Assembly: GCA_037349105.1 (NCBI GenBank)
Contig: JAYJMM010000004.1
Coordinates: 3,251,001 to 3,315,000 of the forward strand
Direction: 5' to 3'
Source: Limnomonas spitsbergensis
Lineage: Eukaryota > Chlorophyta > Chlorophyceae > Chlamydomonadales
DNA: 64,000 nt
Shown here: piece by piece, positions 22,601-34,600 of the stretch
Layout: every line of letters starts with the position of its first letter
Numbering within the stretch: position 1 is the stretch's first letter
The notes under the pieces: generated by a model
What the model was told of the DNA's origin: nothing
Databases searched by the model: none
Seen by the model: only the letters and a program-made list of their open reading frames with translations
Made by a program: the position numbers and the translations under genes

Positions 22601-25600
22601 TTGATGTGAACATTGTGTATGTCAAGCTCATGACATCTCCGGACCATGGCATACAAAGCTGCCCTCCCTTTGTTGACACAACGTCTACCTGCTCCCTTCA
22701 TACCCTCTGCCTCATCAAATAACATACCCAAGTAGATGAAAAAGGGCTTAATATCAAGAACGCTTCCGTCATAAGACAGAGATACCAAATGACTACAATA
22801 TTTCTGGTTAAAAACAACTGCTTCAGATTTTTTATATTGACTGTCAAGGCATTGTGGCGACAAAAAATATGGAGAGCATCAAGAAGTTTTTGCAGATCAT
22901 CCGGCGATTCAGCGAATAACACCAGATCATCAGCATAAAGTAAAACTCTGACCAAAGCATGTGAAAGACGGGCGCCAATATCAGGGCACTCACTTGCGAC
23001 AAACTTCTCGAAACGGTCGATAAACAGGCCAAACAATAGAGGGGACAGCGGGTCTCCTTGTTTAACACCCATAAAGGAGGAGAAACTATCTCCCAGTTTA
23101 CCACCAACCCGTACACGGATTTTTACATCCTGATACATCTCCTTCAAACTTTCTAAAATCCGGCCGTGCACACCCATGCTCTGTAAACTCCGCCACAATA
23201 AATCTCTGTCAATGCAGTCATATGCCTTCCTAAAATCAATGAAAGCAGCAAAAATCGTTTTTTTCTCCGAATGGTATTTTTCAATAATGTGGTTTAGAAT
23301 GAAAGCATTATCAGGTGTTCCCCGTCCATGCCGAAAACCTGCCTGGCCATCGGCTCTGAAACCCTGACTTTCTGCCCAAGAATCAAGACGTTGCAATAAG
23401 ACAAGGGAATATAATTTGGATAGGGCAGTTCCGACGGCAATACCCCTATAATCGTCTTTGATTGCAGGACTGCCCTTTGGCTTGGGTACCGGAACAAGTG
23501 CTCCGATGCCCCACTCCTTAGGGTAACCGTCTGCCAAAACTCTATTAAACAAAAACGTAATTTGATTTGCCAAAACATACTGCCGCTTCTCTTGAGAAAA
23601 AGCTCCCCTAGGAGTCACAATAACCGCGTGTTTCAAAAACTCCATAGGGACACCATCAACACCCGCAGACTTTCCATTCACAGTCTTTTCCAAAGCTTTC
23701 ACAATCTCGGCTTCCGTAAAAACACAATTTAGGTGCTCTGCTTGAGAAAGATGAACTTCTAAAGGAAGAGGAAATAAACACGCCTGAATAGTCTCATCCC
23801 CAGCTTTGTGGCAAGGCACATGCTCTGAAGGTTCAAACAGCTTTTTAAAGTATTCAGTCCAATCCCCCACATCTGTGAGGGGGCTGATCTTCCTGTTACT
23901 GCCATAAGCCGACCAAAAATTCTTAGGCTGGCACCGAAGATCTGACAGTAGATCCGCTGCTCGTACACCCTCCCATTCACGCTTGATAGCCTGAGTTATA
24001 CGTCGATATTCCCTAATGGCCAACTTAACCTCTCCTGAACCAGCACCCCAAAACTGGGCAGCCACTAAACAAGTTTTCCTAGCAGCTTTGCACCGGTCAT
24101 CATACCAAGTATTGCAAGGCCTATCCTGCTTGATAACTTTAGACTCATTGGGATAGCAAGCAACTTTACCCTGCGATCTATGTAAATCCATAAGGGCACA
24201 CTCAATAGCGCGGCTAAAGTGTTGGGAGACTTCATGCACTGATGCAGAAAGGTGATACATGGCTCCAAAATGTTCTGCCACCGAGGCAGACGTACATAAA
24301 TTTGTAACGTAAAAGTCCCTACTATCCGGGTTCCATCTGTAAACTACGTCACGAGCCTGCTTCATAGTCACATCGTTTCCCTGCAAGGTTCCTTTTTCCC
24401 TCCTAGCAAACGCGGTTGGCTCCAAGGCGGGCCGGCTAACAGTAAGGAAAATAGGAACATGGTCAAACCTACCCCCATCAGCACGTGCAGGGGTACAGGC
24501 ACATTGAGATACCTGCATATCACATCCAGGCTTGATGGCCCCTGTCATATCAAAAATAAGGGACGGGGTTGATATGAAATAGTCAATGACACTGCAAGCA
24601 CCAGCATTCTTGCCATGTTGGAAATAGGTAAAAGTACCTTCAATATCCCCAGGCAACCTTCCATTCAGGATAACCAGACCTTGATCTTTGCACATCTCTA
24701 TCATTTTTTTCCCATTAGGATTAACCACCCCGTCCTCATTATGTCTAGGCGGGACAGCGCGCGCACACGCATGCAAATTAATGGCGTCACACGGAATTGG
24801 CAAATTGGCTGCGCCCATACCCTCCCATTCTTGCATGTCTATGATGTCGCAGCGATCATCCACACATGCAGTCCTAGCGTTCAAATCCCCTGAGATCACA
24901 ACCTCCCCCAGAGCAGAAAATTTGGAAACTGATTCTCTAAGAAAATCATAGTGGGCCGCAGCATCCAACCGGCCATTTTCATGTTTGAAATAGGAAGAAT
25001 TCCCATGAGGCAGGTAACACGCACAAACATACAGATTGCAGGCCGGAATTCTAACCCAGGTCATTTTATATGAAGGGGAATCCTGCACTAAGGACACCGA
25101 AAGAGGCTGCCTAGCATAGACCGCAACTCCACCCGACCGTGCATCGTAAGTCCGTGCACTGCAAGAGACACATGCGAAACCAGATAGGTCAGGGACAACA
25201 TCAGAGACGCAATGACCGGTGTGAGACAAAATGATTAAGTCTGCTTTTTCCCATATCTTCTGAAGATCAAGGCTCAGGTGCATTGAGCTAAGATGCCCCC
25301 CTATGTTCCAGCTCAGCACCCTCAAACCCTTCCTCTCTCTATAAGCCGTAGCATTAACCGGTTTACAGGTTACCCGCTAGATTGACTTCACCTCCTCTCC
25401 TCGGACAAATAAGCATGCCCGCTTGAAGTAAGCAGGTATCCCTTTCTCCTTAGCCGCTTTGAACTGCGGCCAGAGCTTACGGTGAACCTCTAGCTCCGCC
25501 GGGGTCAGAGTGTCCAGAATGGAAACCCCCGTCCGGTACAGATTCCGCCGGAGGTTGACCACATCCTCCGCCTCCCTAGCGCTGGACACAGAGAACTTGA

Positions 25601-28600
25601 TTTTCCGCAACTGATCACCACCCGTTCCCACCCGCTGTGCATCACGAACACCGATCCTCAAGCCCATCAGCTGAAATACCGCATTGTGGACCCGGTGTGC
25701 GGTCTCTGCTTGGCCCTCGTGCGGGCTCTCCGCTAAACCGGTGATTGTGAACTGCATGCTGGAGTTGCCACTGCCCGCGTTCCCGCCGCCACGGCCGCAT
25801 ACGGCGGCCGCTCGCACCCCTGCGGCCTCCACCTCCTTCACCGCTGCTGCCAGCTTCTCTGCCACGACGGCCTTGAAAGCCTCCATCTCAAAGCCGGGTG
25901 GCGCCGCGGGCCTGGAGGCCCATGCCGATGGGGGCGCCAGGGCCACCTCAGCCTCCTTTTTCATCTTCCACTGCAGAAGCTCGGCCATGCTGTCACTCAT
26001 GCTCTTGGCTGAAATGTCCTCCTTCAGCTGCCGCTGCTTCGCCTCGGCTACGTTTTTGCTGAGGAGGATCTTCGTTGTCTCTGCGGCTTCCTCCAACACA
26101 ATGATGTGGGACCGCATCTCTTCCATGCCCGTTTGCAGATCCTTACGAGACTGCTCCAGCTCCTCTGTTCTTGCAAGAAGGCTCTGACACCATGTCTGGA
26201 ACAGGTCGAACCTCTCGTTCTGGGCTTGGAAACCAGCGCGCACCTCCGCGATAATGGTGCCACTGGAGATCTCCGGCACCGCAGCCGCAGATAAATTATC
26301 AAGTTCTTGAATGATATCGTCCATGTTGTTGACATCTGCTGGAATCATAGCGGGCTGGCTGACGCCCGAAATGGAAGATCCCTTCGTCTGCTGAAGTGCT
26401 CTAGCTCGAGTCACTATAGGGCTGAAACAGGGCTGACGTTGCAAACCGCCTTGTCTATGCATGAACTGCATTACACGCGTTTCAAAATTTTCGGGGTGCC
26501 GCCTAAATTGGGAGTGACAGACTGACGAGGGACGTTGATAGAATCGAATAGAGGGGATTAGAGATAGACTGACGAGGGATTAGAGACAGTGACAGTTAGA
26601 GACAGTGCAGGTGTTGTAAGGGGGGGGCAGGTGTTGTAAGGGGGGGGGCAGGTGTTGTAAGGGGGGGCAGGTGTTGAAAGGGTGGGGCAGTTGTTGTAAG
26701 GGTGGGGCAGGTGTTGTAAGGGTGGGGCAGGTGTTGTAAGGGGGGGCAGGTGTTGTAAGGGGGGGGGGGCAGGTGTTGTAAGGGGGGGGGGCAGGTGTTG
26801 TAAGGGGGGGGGGGCAGGAGTTGTAAGGGGGGGGCAGGTGTTGTAAGGGGGGGGGGGGGGGGGCAGGTGTTGTAAGGGTGGGGCAGGTGTTGAAAGGGGG
26901 GGGGGGGCAGGTGTTGTAAGGGGGGGGCAGGTGTTGAAAGGGGGGGGGGGCAGGTGTTGTAAGGGTGGGGCAGGTGTTGTAAGGGTGGGGCAGGTGTTGT
27001 AAGGGGGGGGCAGGTGTTGTAAGGGGGGGGGGGGGGGGGCAGGTGTTGTAAGGGTGGGGCAGGTGTTGAAAGGGTGGGGCAGTTGTTGTAAGGGTGGGGC
27101 AGGTGTTGTAAGGGGGGGGCAGGTGTTGTAAGGGGGGGGCAGGTGTTGTAAGGGGGGGGCCAGGTGTTGTAAGTGGAGGGCAGGTGTTGTAAGGGTGGGG
27201 CAGGTGTTGAAAGGGTGGGGGGGCAGGTGTTGTAAGGGGGGGGGGCAGGTGTTGTAAGGGGGGGGGCAGGTGTTGTAAGGGGGGGGGGGGGGGCAGGTGT
27301 TGTAAGGGGGGGGGGCAGGTGTTGTAAGGGGGGGGGGGGCAGGTGTTGTAAGTGGAGGGCAGGTGTTGTAAGGGGGGGGCAGGTGTTGAAAGGGTGGGGC
27401 AGGTGTTGAAAGGGTGGGGCAGGTGTTGAAAGGGTGGGGCAGGTGTTGTAAGGGTGGGGCAGGTGTTGTAAGTGGAGGGCAGGTGTTGAAAGGGTGGGGC
27501 AGGTGTTGAAAGGGTGGGGCAGGTGTTGTAAGTGGAGGGCAGGTGTTGTAAGTGGAGGGCAGGTGTTGAAAGGGTGGGGCAGGTGTTGAAAGGGTGGGGC
27601 AGGTGTTGAAAGGGTGGGGCAGGCGTTGTAAGGGGGGGGGCAGGTGTTGAAAGGGTGGGGTAGGTGTTGAAAGGGTGGGGCAGGTGTTGAAAGGGTGGGG
27701 CAGGTGTTGTAAGGGTGGGGCAGGTGTTGAAAGGGTGGGGCAGGTGTTGTAAGGGTGGGGCAGGTGTTGAAAGGGTGGGGCAGGCGTTGTAAGGGTGGGG
27801 CAGGTGTTGAAAGGGTGGGGTAGGTGTTGAAAGGGTGGGGCAGGTGTTGAAAGGGTGGGGCAGGTGTTGTAAGGGTGGGGCAGGTGTTGAAAGGGTGGGG
27901 CAGGTGTTGAAAGGGTGGGGCAGGTGTTGAAAGGGTGGGGGCAGGTGTTGAAAGGGTGGGGGCAGGTGTTGAAAGGGTGGGGCAGGTGTTGAAAGGGTGG
28001 GGTAGGTATTAAAGCAGGTCCTCTGATGGGATGTCACCTTCTGCTACCTCCTGTCGGCTCCTCTGTCTTCCTTCCCTACTTGCAGGGTGTGGGGTGGGAG
28101 GTTACATTTCCTGTTGAAGGTCAAGCAAATTCACCAGCCTCTTTGATCGGGGCCTGAGAGAATTGATACTGGCTCGTTCAAAACAATGGTCGAAAGCTGA
28201 GTGGGGGTACTGTGCCCCCTGATTTATTAAAAACCAGGTGCGGGTCAATATGAAATGATCCTTTGGGTCGACCCTATGTTGTTTTGCAGGTGCCTCACCG
28301 AGACCTCTCCCAATCTGTGGCTGAGGCGGCTCCCGGACGCTTCCCGCCGGATGGCCCAGCGCACAGCAGCGGTGCGCGAAGGAGGCTCTCTGTGTGCAAT
28401 TTAGCTTATATTTGGCTTGGTTAGGGTGGAGGGTCCGAGGTCAGGCGCTCCAGTTATATGCTGGCTTGTCTTCAGGGTATAGCATGAAGATCCGCTTTGT
28501 TTGCCTGCAGTTCAATTCACATCTGCTAAGTTTCGAGGCTCTAAGTTTTCATGGCTACAGCTTGGTGTCAAGTGCAGAGGTTCAGTATTTTCGTATATAT

Positions 28601-31600
28601 GATATATCCTGTGTTGGCTCGTGCTTGTTTAGGGTTCCGTTTTTTCCCCTTCCAAACTCAATTATCATTCCCTTCACACTTACACACTCCTTTCTCCTGA
28701 CCTGTGTCTTAAGGCACAAACCCACTTGCCTCTAAAGAACCAATCTCATCCGAATAGCCTGATACGCCTCTTCAGGGGCATTGTCACGGTCATCATAATC
28801 TGCGACTTCTCTGTCCAACCCCTCTGCCCACATTAAGAGGCCTTCTTTCTGACCCCTCCGCCCTATGCCTCCCCCCTGCCTTGAGCCGTTTCCCCACCCT
28901 GTGCCTCCCCCCTGCCTTAAGCCTCTTCCCTACCCTGTGCTTCCCCCATGCCCCAGGTTTGTCCCGAGCTGAACCTCCTGGAACAGAAGGAGAAGGACCC
29001 TCACCTGCATTCATAAAGGATGCACTTCACATAGCCGAGCTTGCCGCCGGGTGCTGCAGGTAGGGCTCAGAATCTCGGGGAGAGGGACAGCACCTTCACC
29101 TTCTTTCACAAAGGATACAATCCAGATAAATGCTCCGGATAGCCGAGCTTGCTGCCGGGTGCTGCAGGTAGGATTCAGGGTCTCAGGGAGAGGGACAGGA
29201 CACGACCTTCTCCTTCTTTAACGGATGATGTACTCAGGAAAGTGTGATACAGGTGGGTGTGCCGTCCTTGGGAGAGGTACAGGACACGACCCTCTCCTTC
29301 TTTAACGTAGGATGTACCGGTACTCAGGAAAGTGTGATAAACATTGGGGTACGGTCCTAGGGAGAGGGACAGGACCCTTTGTGCTGTAGGTGAGAGTAGA
29401 TACTAGATCTAGGTCCTGGATCATAGATCGAGGACCTGGATCCTGACAGGACCCTCCTCACCCAGCCTCAGGCCACCCTCCCTGCCCCGCCTCACACAGG
29501 GGTGACCCCTCGGCATTCGCACCCGCAGAGAAGCTGCTCGCCGCCGCCCGCAGCGGTCTCGGACAGAACACGTTGCTGCGTGCGGTGTCGGCTTGCTGCG
29601 CTGTCCCGGCAACAGGGCCGCTGCTGCTGCTGCTGCTGGGCCAGCTTGCCGGCCGCTTGCGGCGCCTTCCGGCAGAGGGTGCGGGAGCCCTCAAGGGCCT
29701 CGCTGGGGCAGCCATTGTGCTGAAAGAGGTCGTGCATAACCTGCCAGCCCCGCACGACTTAGCTTCACGTTCAGCCCTAGAGGACCAGCCCGACCCGGCC
29801 GCCGGCTCAGCCCGATATGCCGCTGCAGACGCGGCTGTACCGTCTGGGTCAGGTGCCGCCCTCCCTCTCAGCCCTGCTGCCTCAAGCCTCCAAACTGCGA
29901 AAGCTGGCAGCTCAGGCGTGGTCGCGGGCCACCCTGCCGCCGTACCTGCCTTGCTGCTACTGCATTGGACAGTGGCGGAGGGCCTAGGGCGCCTAGAGCA
30001 CTGCCAGCTGCGGTCCTTAGCAGATCTGGCGGAGGGCCTGTCCGCCCTGCGCAGCAGCAGCAGCAGCGGTGGGAGATCTGATCTCGGCTTTGAATTCGAA
30101 TTCGAATCCGAAGTGGAAGGTTTCCGTAAGGAGCTCTGGCCGGGCGGAAGGATGCCTGCTGCGCGTCGACTCAATTCTGATTCCGAGGGCAGACTTCGGG
30201 AAGATGCTGGGATGGTGGTGAACCCAGCAGGGCATGAAGGTCGGCTCCATAGCGCCCAGTCCTGTGACGCTCCCAGTTTGCAGCGGATCAACACAGATCG
30301 TGGCATGCAGCCATCATTTCTTGAGCAGGATCAGGATCCATTCCCGTCACATTCCCCGGATGTGTCTTCAGATCTAGATCTGCCTGCTACGTGGCACAGG
30401 GGTCCGCTGCATGGCTTGCACCTGGAGCGTGCTGCAGCAGCCATTGCTGATCGGGCGCTGGTATTGCTTGGTGAGATGGGACTCCTCCCTGTCAGCAAGG
30501 CTTCACTCTCTTCCCAACCCTCAGTCCCGCTGTCATCCCTGCCCTCGGCCCCGCTTTCATCTCAGCCCTCAGCCCCGCTGTCCTCCCTGCCCTCTGCCCG
30601 GCTGGCTACAGAGACCCTGCTTCCCCTGCAGGATCTGGAGGCAAGCAAATTGGCTGTGAAGCTTCCGCCCCTGATGCATGCCACTAGATTGGCTTTTGCA
30701 CTTGGAGTATTTCAAAAAGGCACCTTCGACAGCAACAGCAGCAACGAAAGCAGCAACAACAGCAACAATAGTACTAACAGCAGCAACAACCGCAGCAACA
30801 GCAGCTACAACAGCCGCAGCAACAGCATCAGTGACCACGGCCACATAATCTGCAACATGAATTTCAACAAGGTTAGTGACGGCAGGAGCATCTGCCAGCT
30901 GGACCTGGCTGTCAGGCAGGCCCTGCGCGCATACGCTGAGTCAGCAGAAGCCTCCGCGCTACAAACGCAACACCACCATCAAGAGAGGCAAGACGAGACT
31001 GTGCCGGCCACGCAGGCCCCGGATGTAGTCTTGGCTAGTGCGTTAGCCGCTCTGCGGGCCTGCCAGGGGCTCAGGGACCTTGAGGCCCTGGCTCCCGTGA
31101 TTGTCTCCTCGCGCGGCGTGTGGCAGCCGGAGTTTGTTGCGGAGGCTGCTCGCCTGGCAGCTGAAGTAACAGGAGGGGGAGCTGCAATGGCAGTGGGAAC
31201 AACCCAGGGAGGGAAAGCAGCAGTGGAGGCGGGCACGGCAATGGCGGATGTGGCAGCAGCAGCGGCAGAAAAAGGGTTATGTGCGACAAGCTCTGAATGC
31301 ACAGGATCTGCAATGCATGCAACACGAGCAGCAGAGGCTACAGCAGTAGGCAGGACAGCAGCGACCACAGAGGCAGCAGCAGGAGTAATAGAGGCAACTG
31401 CAAAAGGGGGAGTAATAGCGCCAGCAGCAGCAGGGGCAGGCCCAATGGGCGTCTGGTTACGGTGTCCAGCTACTGCTGAGTTACTGCTTGGGGCGACTCA
31501 GCCGGAAAGCGCCGCCCAACAGGCCCCCCCCTCGCGCGTCTCCACCTTTCTGCATCCTCTCCCTGTGCCTGCACCAGCGTCAGCAGGATCAGCAGGGGTA

Positions 31601-34600
31601 GGGGGCCGCGAGCCCAGCCTCAGCAGCGCTACTGCAGCAAGAACGCTGGCCTGTCAAACCAGAGCTGATCCCCCGACCAGTGGCAGGCCAGCTGGGGAGA
31701 TCCAGCACCTGGGGATGATCCTGTTGCAGTACATACAGCGGTACAACACGCAGGAGCGGTACGTGTCCCGTAACAGCCAGGGCGGCTCGATACCTCTTCA
31801 CCTACTTCCCGGCCTGCTTCGTGCTCTCACGGTGCTGGGGGTCGCTCCGGGGACCGCTGCGGAAGCTGTATCCCCGTACATCGCGGCACGGGCCGCTGCA
31901 TGCGACGGCCCGTTGGCAGTCCTCCTCCTCCGCGCGCTCATCGCCGGCTCTCCATTAAAAATGCGGGAGCGGGGCGGGGAGCAGGCTCAGGAGCAGGCGC
32001 AGGGGCGGGAGCAGGCGCAGGAGTGGGGGCGAGAGCAAGCGCAGGAGCGGGGGCAAGCGCAGGGGCCGGAGCAGGCGCAGGAGCGGGGGCGAGAGCAGGT
32101 GGAGCGGGTACTGCTGCAAGAGGCAGCAGCAGGCGCGCCTCATGCCAGGCAACCCAAACGGGAGCGGGCTGAGTGGGCGCTGATTCAGCAGCTGGCCAGC
32201 CTCCCGCTGGGAATCAGCTGCAATGACCTGACAAGCGTTCTGGAGCTTCTTCTGCCCGGCGGCAGGCACATGAGCGGGAGCGGGAGCGGGGGCAAGAGAT
32301 GTGGGAGGGAGAGCAGGAGCGGGTGTACTGTGTGGACTGGGTCTGCCTCCGAGCCGCATGCGCCCGTTCTCCCGCTGCCTGGCCGGCCGCTGCCAGGCGC
32401 GTACCAGGACACCGCCGGTGCCGTTGCCTGCCCGTCAGCATTGGTCCAGCTCCTGTCAGCTGCAGAGCGAGCCGTGCTAGAGGGCCGCGAGCTGCTGAGG
32501 CCGGCTGGGCTGGCAGAGGCTGCGTATTTGTCTGCCAGGTTAGTTTATCAGGTATTCTCGTGAATAGCACTGTTTATTGTATCTCGCCTTAGCTACCATT
32601 CAGCTACGTCTCGGCCCCTGGCCGAAAGGGGTGTGGTGCAGCAAGCCTTGCTGCTTGGGCCACCGGCCGCGTAGGTTGGTTAAGGAGTTGGTCCTCATTG
32701 GCCCGGTGGTGGCTGCCCGGCGGCCCTCGAAAGCTGGTGTGGTGCAAGCTAAAAGAATAACTGATAGATAGGAGAACTGATGGAGAGGGTTTGATCACTG
32801 TGATCTCCGGGGATGGGTTGGATGCGCAGGGCTTGATATCGGAAGCTGTAACCCAACTTTGCAGCCCAGGCACATTCCCTAGCCATGCGCACTGCCATGC
32901 TGCTTGCATGGCCATAGGCTTGTCCCATCCCCTAGACATGCATACTGCCATGCTGCTTGCATGGCCACAGGCACATCCCATCCCCTAGCCATGCGCACTG
33001 CCATGCTGCTTGCATGGCCACAGGCTTGTCCCATCCCCTAGCCATGCAGACTGCCATGCTGCCTGCTTGGCCACAGGCATATCCCAACCCCTAGCCATGC
33101 GCACTGCCATGCTGCCTGCATGGCCACAGGTACATCCCATCCCCTAGCCATGCGCACTGCCATGCTGCCTGCATGGCCCAGTCTTGTCCCATCCCCTAGC
33201 CATGCGCACTGCCATGCTGCCTGCTTGGCCACAGGCACATCCCATCCCCTAGCCATGCTCACTGCCATGCTGCCTGCATGGCCACAGGCTTGTTCCATCC
33301 CTTCACCATGCGCACTGCCATGTTGCCTGCTTGGCCACAGGCTTGTCCCATCCCTTAGCCATGCGCACTGCCATGCTGCCTGCATGGCCACAGGCTTGTC
33401 CCATCCCCTAGCCATGCGCACTGCCATGCTGCCTGCATGGCCACAGGCTTGTTCCATCCCTTAGCAATGCATGCGGCCATGCTGCCTGCATGGCCACAGT
33501 CTTGTTCCATCCCTAAGCCATGGCCGTAGGCTTGTTCCACCCCCATCCCTTAGCCATGCCTGCTGTCATTCTGCCTGCATTGCAGCCTAGGAATGGCAGC
33601 TGCTGTGCATGGCACCTGTGCTTCGAACTGCCCTGTGACAGCTAGGCTCAAATCTGTCAGCTTTTGTACATGACAGCTGTGCTTAAAACTGACCTTTGAC
33701 AGCTATGCTCAAACCTGTCAGCTGTCGTGCATGACAGCTGTGCTTAAAACTGCCCTGTGACAGCTAGGCTCAAACCTGTCAGCTGTCGTGCATGACAGCT
33801 TTGCTTCAAACTGACCTTTGACAGCTATGCTCAAACCTGTCAGCTGTCGTGCATGACAGCTGTGCTTCTTACTGCCCCCTTTGAGAGCTAGGCTTAAACC
33901 TGTCAACTGTTGTGCATGACAGCTGTGCTTCAAAACTGCCCTGTGACATCTAGGCTCAAACCTGGCTGACTTAGGTCAGGATAAGCTGCTGGGCCTAAAT
34001 TGTACATTCCTCCAAACACGGAATCCCAGGTGTCGTGCGTGCTTTGAATCCGCCCTGTCACTCAAGCGACTAGTCAGACTAGGTACAAATCTTTAGGGAC
34101 TGTGAACATGTGACGCCTTAAATTTAGCTTCCAGTAAACAAACATTTCTATATACCGGGTATGTTCCATCAAGCACGTCCGCTTCTCATATGACATGCAG
34201 CGCATGGTGATATGGAGCCCCTTGGTCATCTAGCCAGGCAATGTCTCCACGAGTGCTCGTGTTTTCTCTGACCCTGTTGAATGCGTCAGCTTGACCACAC
34301 CGGTGACACACTCCCTTGCACCCTCCACTGCATAACACCTGATCTTGGACCTTCATCCTGTCACCCATTTCCTCACCAGGCTTGTGGTGGATGGTGCCGA
34401 GGGGGAGGGAGAGCAGCCAGGGCCTGCCGGCTGCGTCTCGCCAACCATGGAGAAACAGGCGACCAGTGGGCCTTCGGCTGAGTCAGCAGATGGGAGGAAC
34501 CCCTCCACTGCTGCTACTACTGCCGCTACTGCTACCACTACTACTACCCCTGCTGCTACTGCTGCTACTGCCACTGTCACTTCAGCAGCTGCCCCTGCTG

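Larger units (their letters stand above)
21362..26604 (-). mobile_element. L1-type non-LTR retrotransposon (LINE), near full length
   Basis: About 5.2 kb element antisense to gene B, inside its intron 5. Reading the minus strand it has a short 5' region, ORF1 (26471-25377), ORF2 with endonuclease and reverse transcriptase (25325-21610) and a ~250 bp 3' UTR ending in A-rich AAAAACTTCACAAAACTTCA. Both edges abut the same minisatellite, and GCAGGTG occurs at both junctions, so it may be a target-site duplication, though the flanking repeat makes this ambiguous. One reading-frame break in ORF2 suggests this copy is not autonomous. The 3' UTR has a relative at the right edge of the window. Confidence 0.93.

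Noticed and set aside
32870..33965. Regular repeats that might suggest a CRISPR array
   Set aside because: Units are contiguous with no unique spacers, and the genome is eukaryotic; these are minisatellites.
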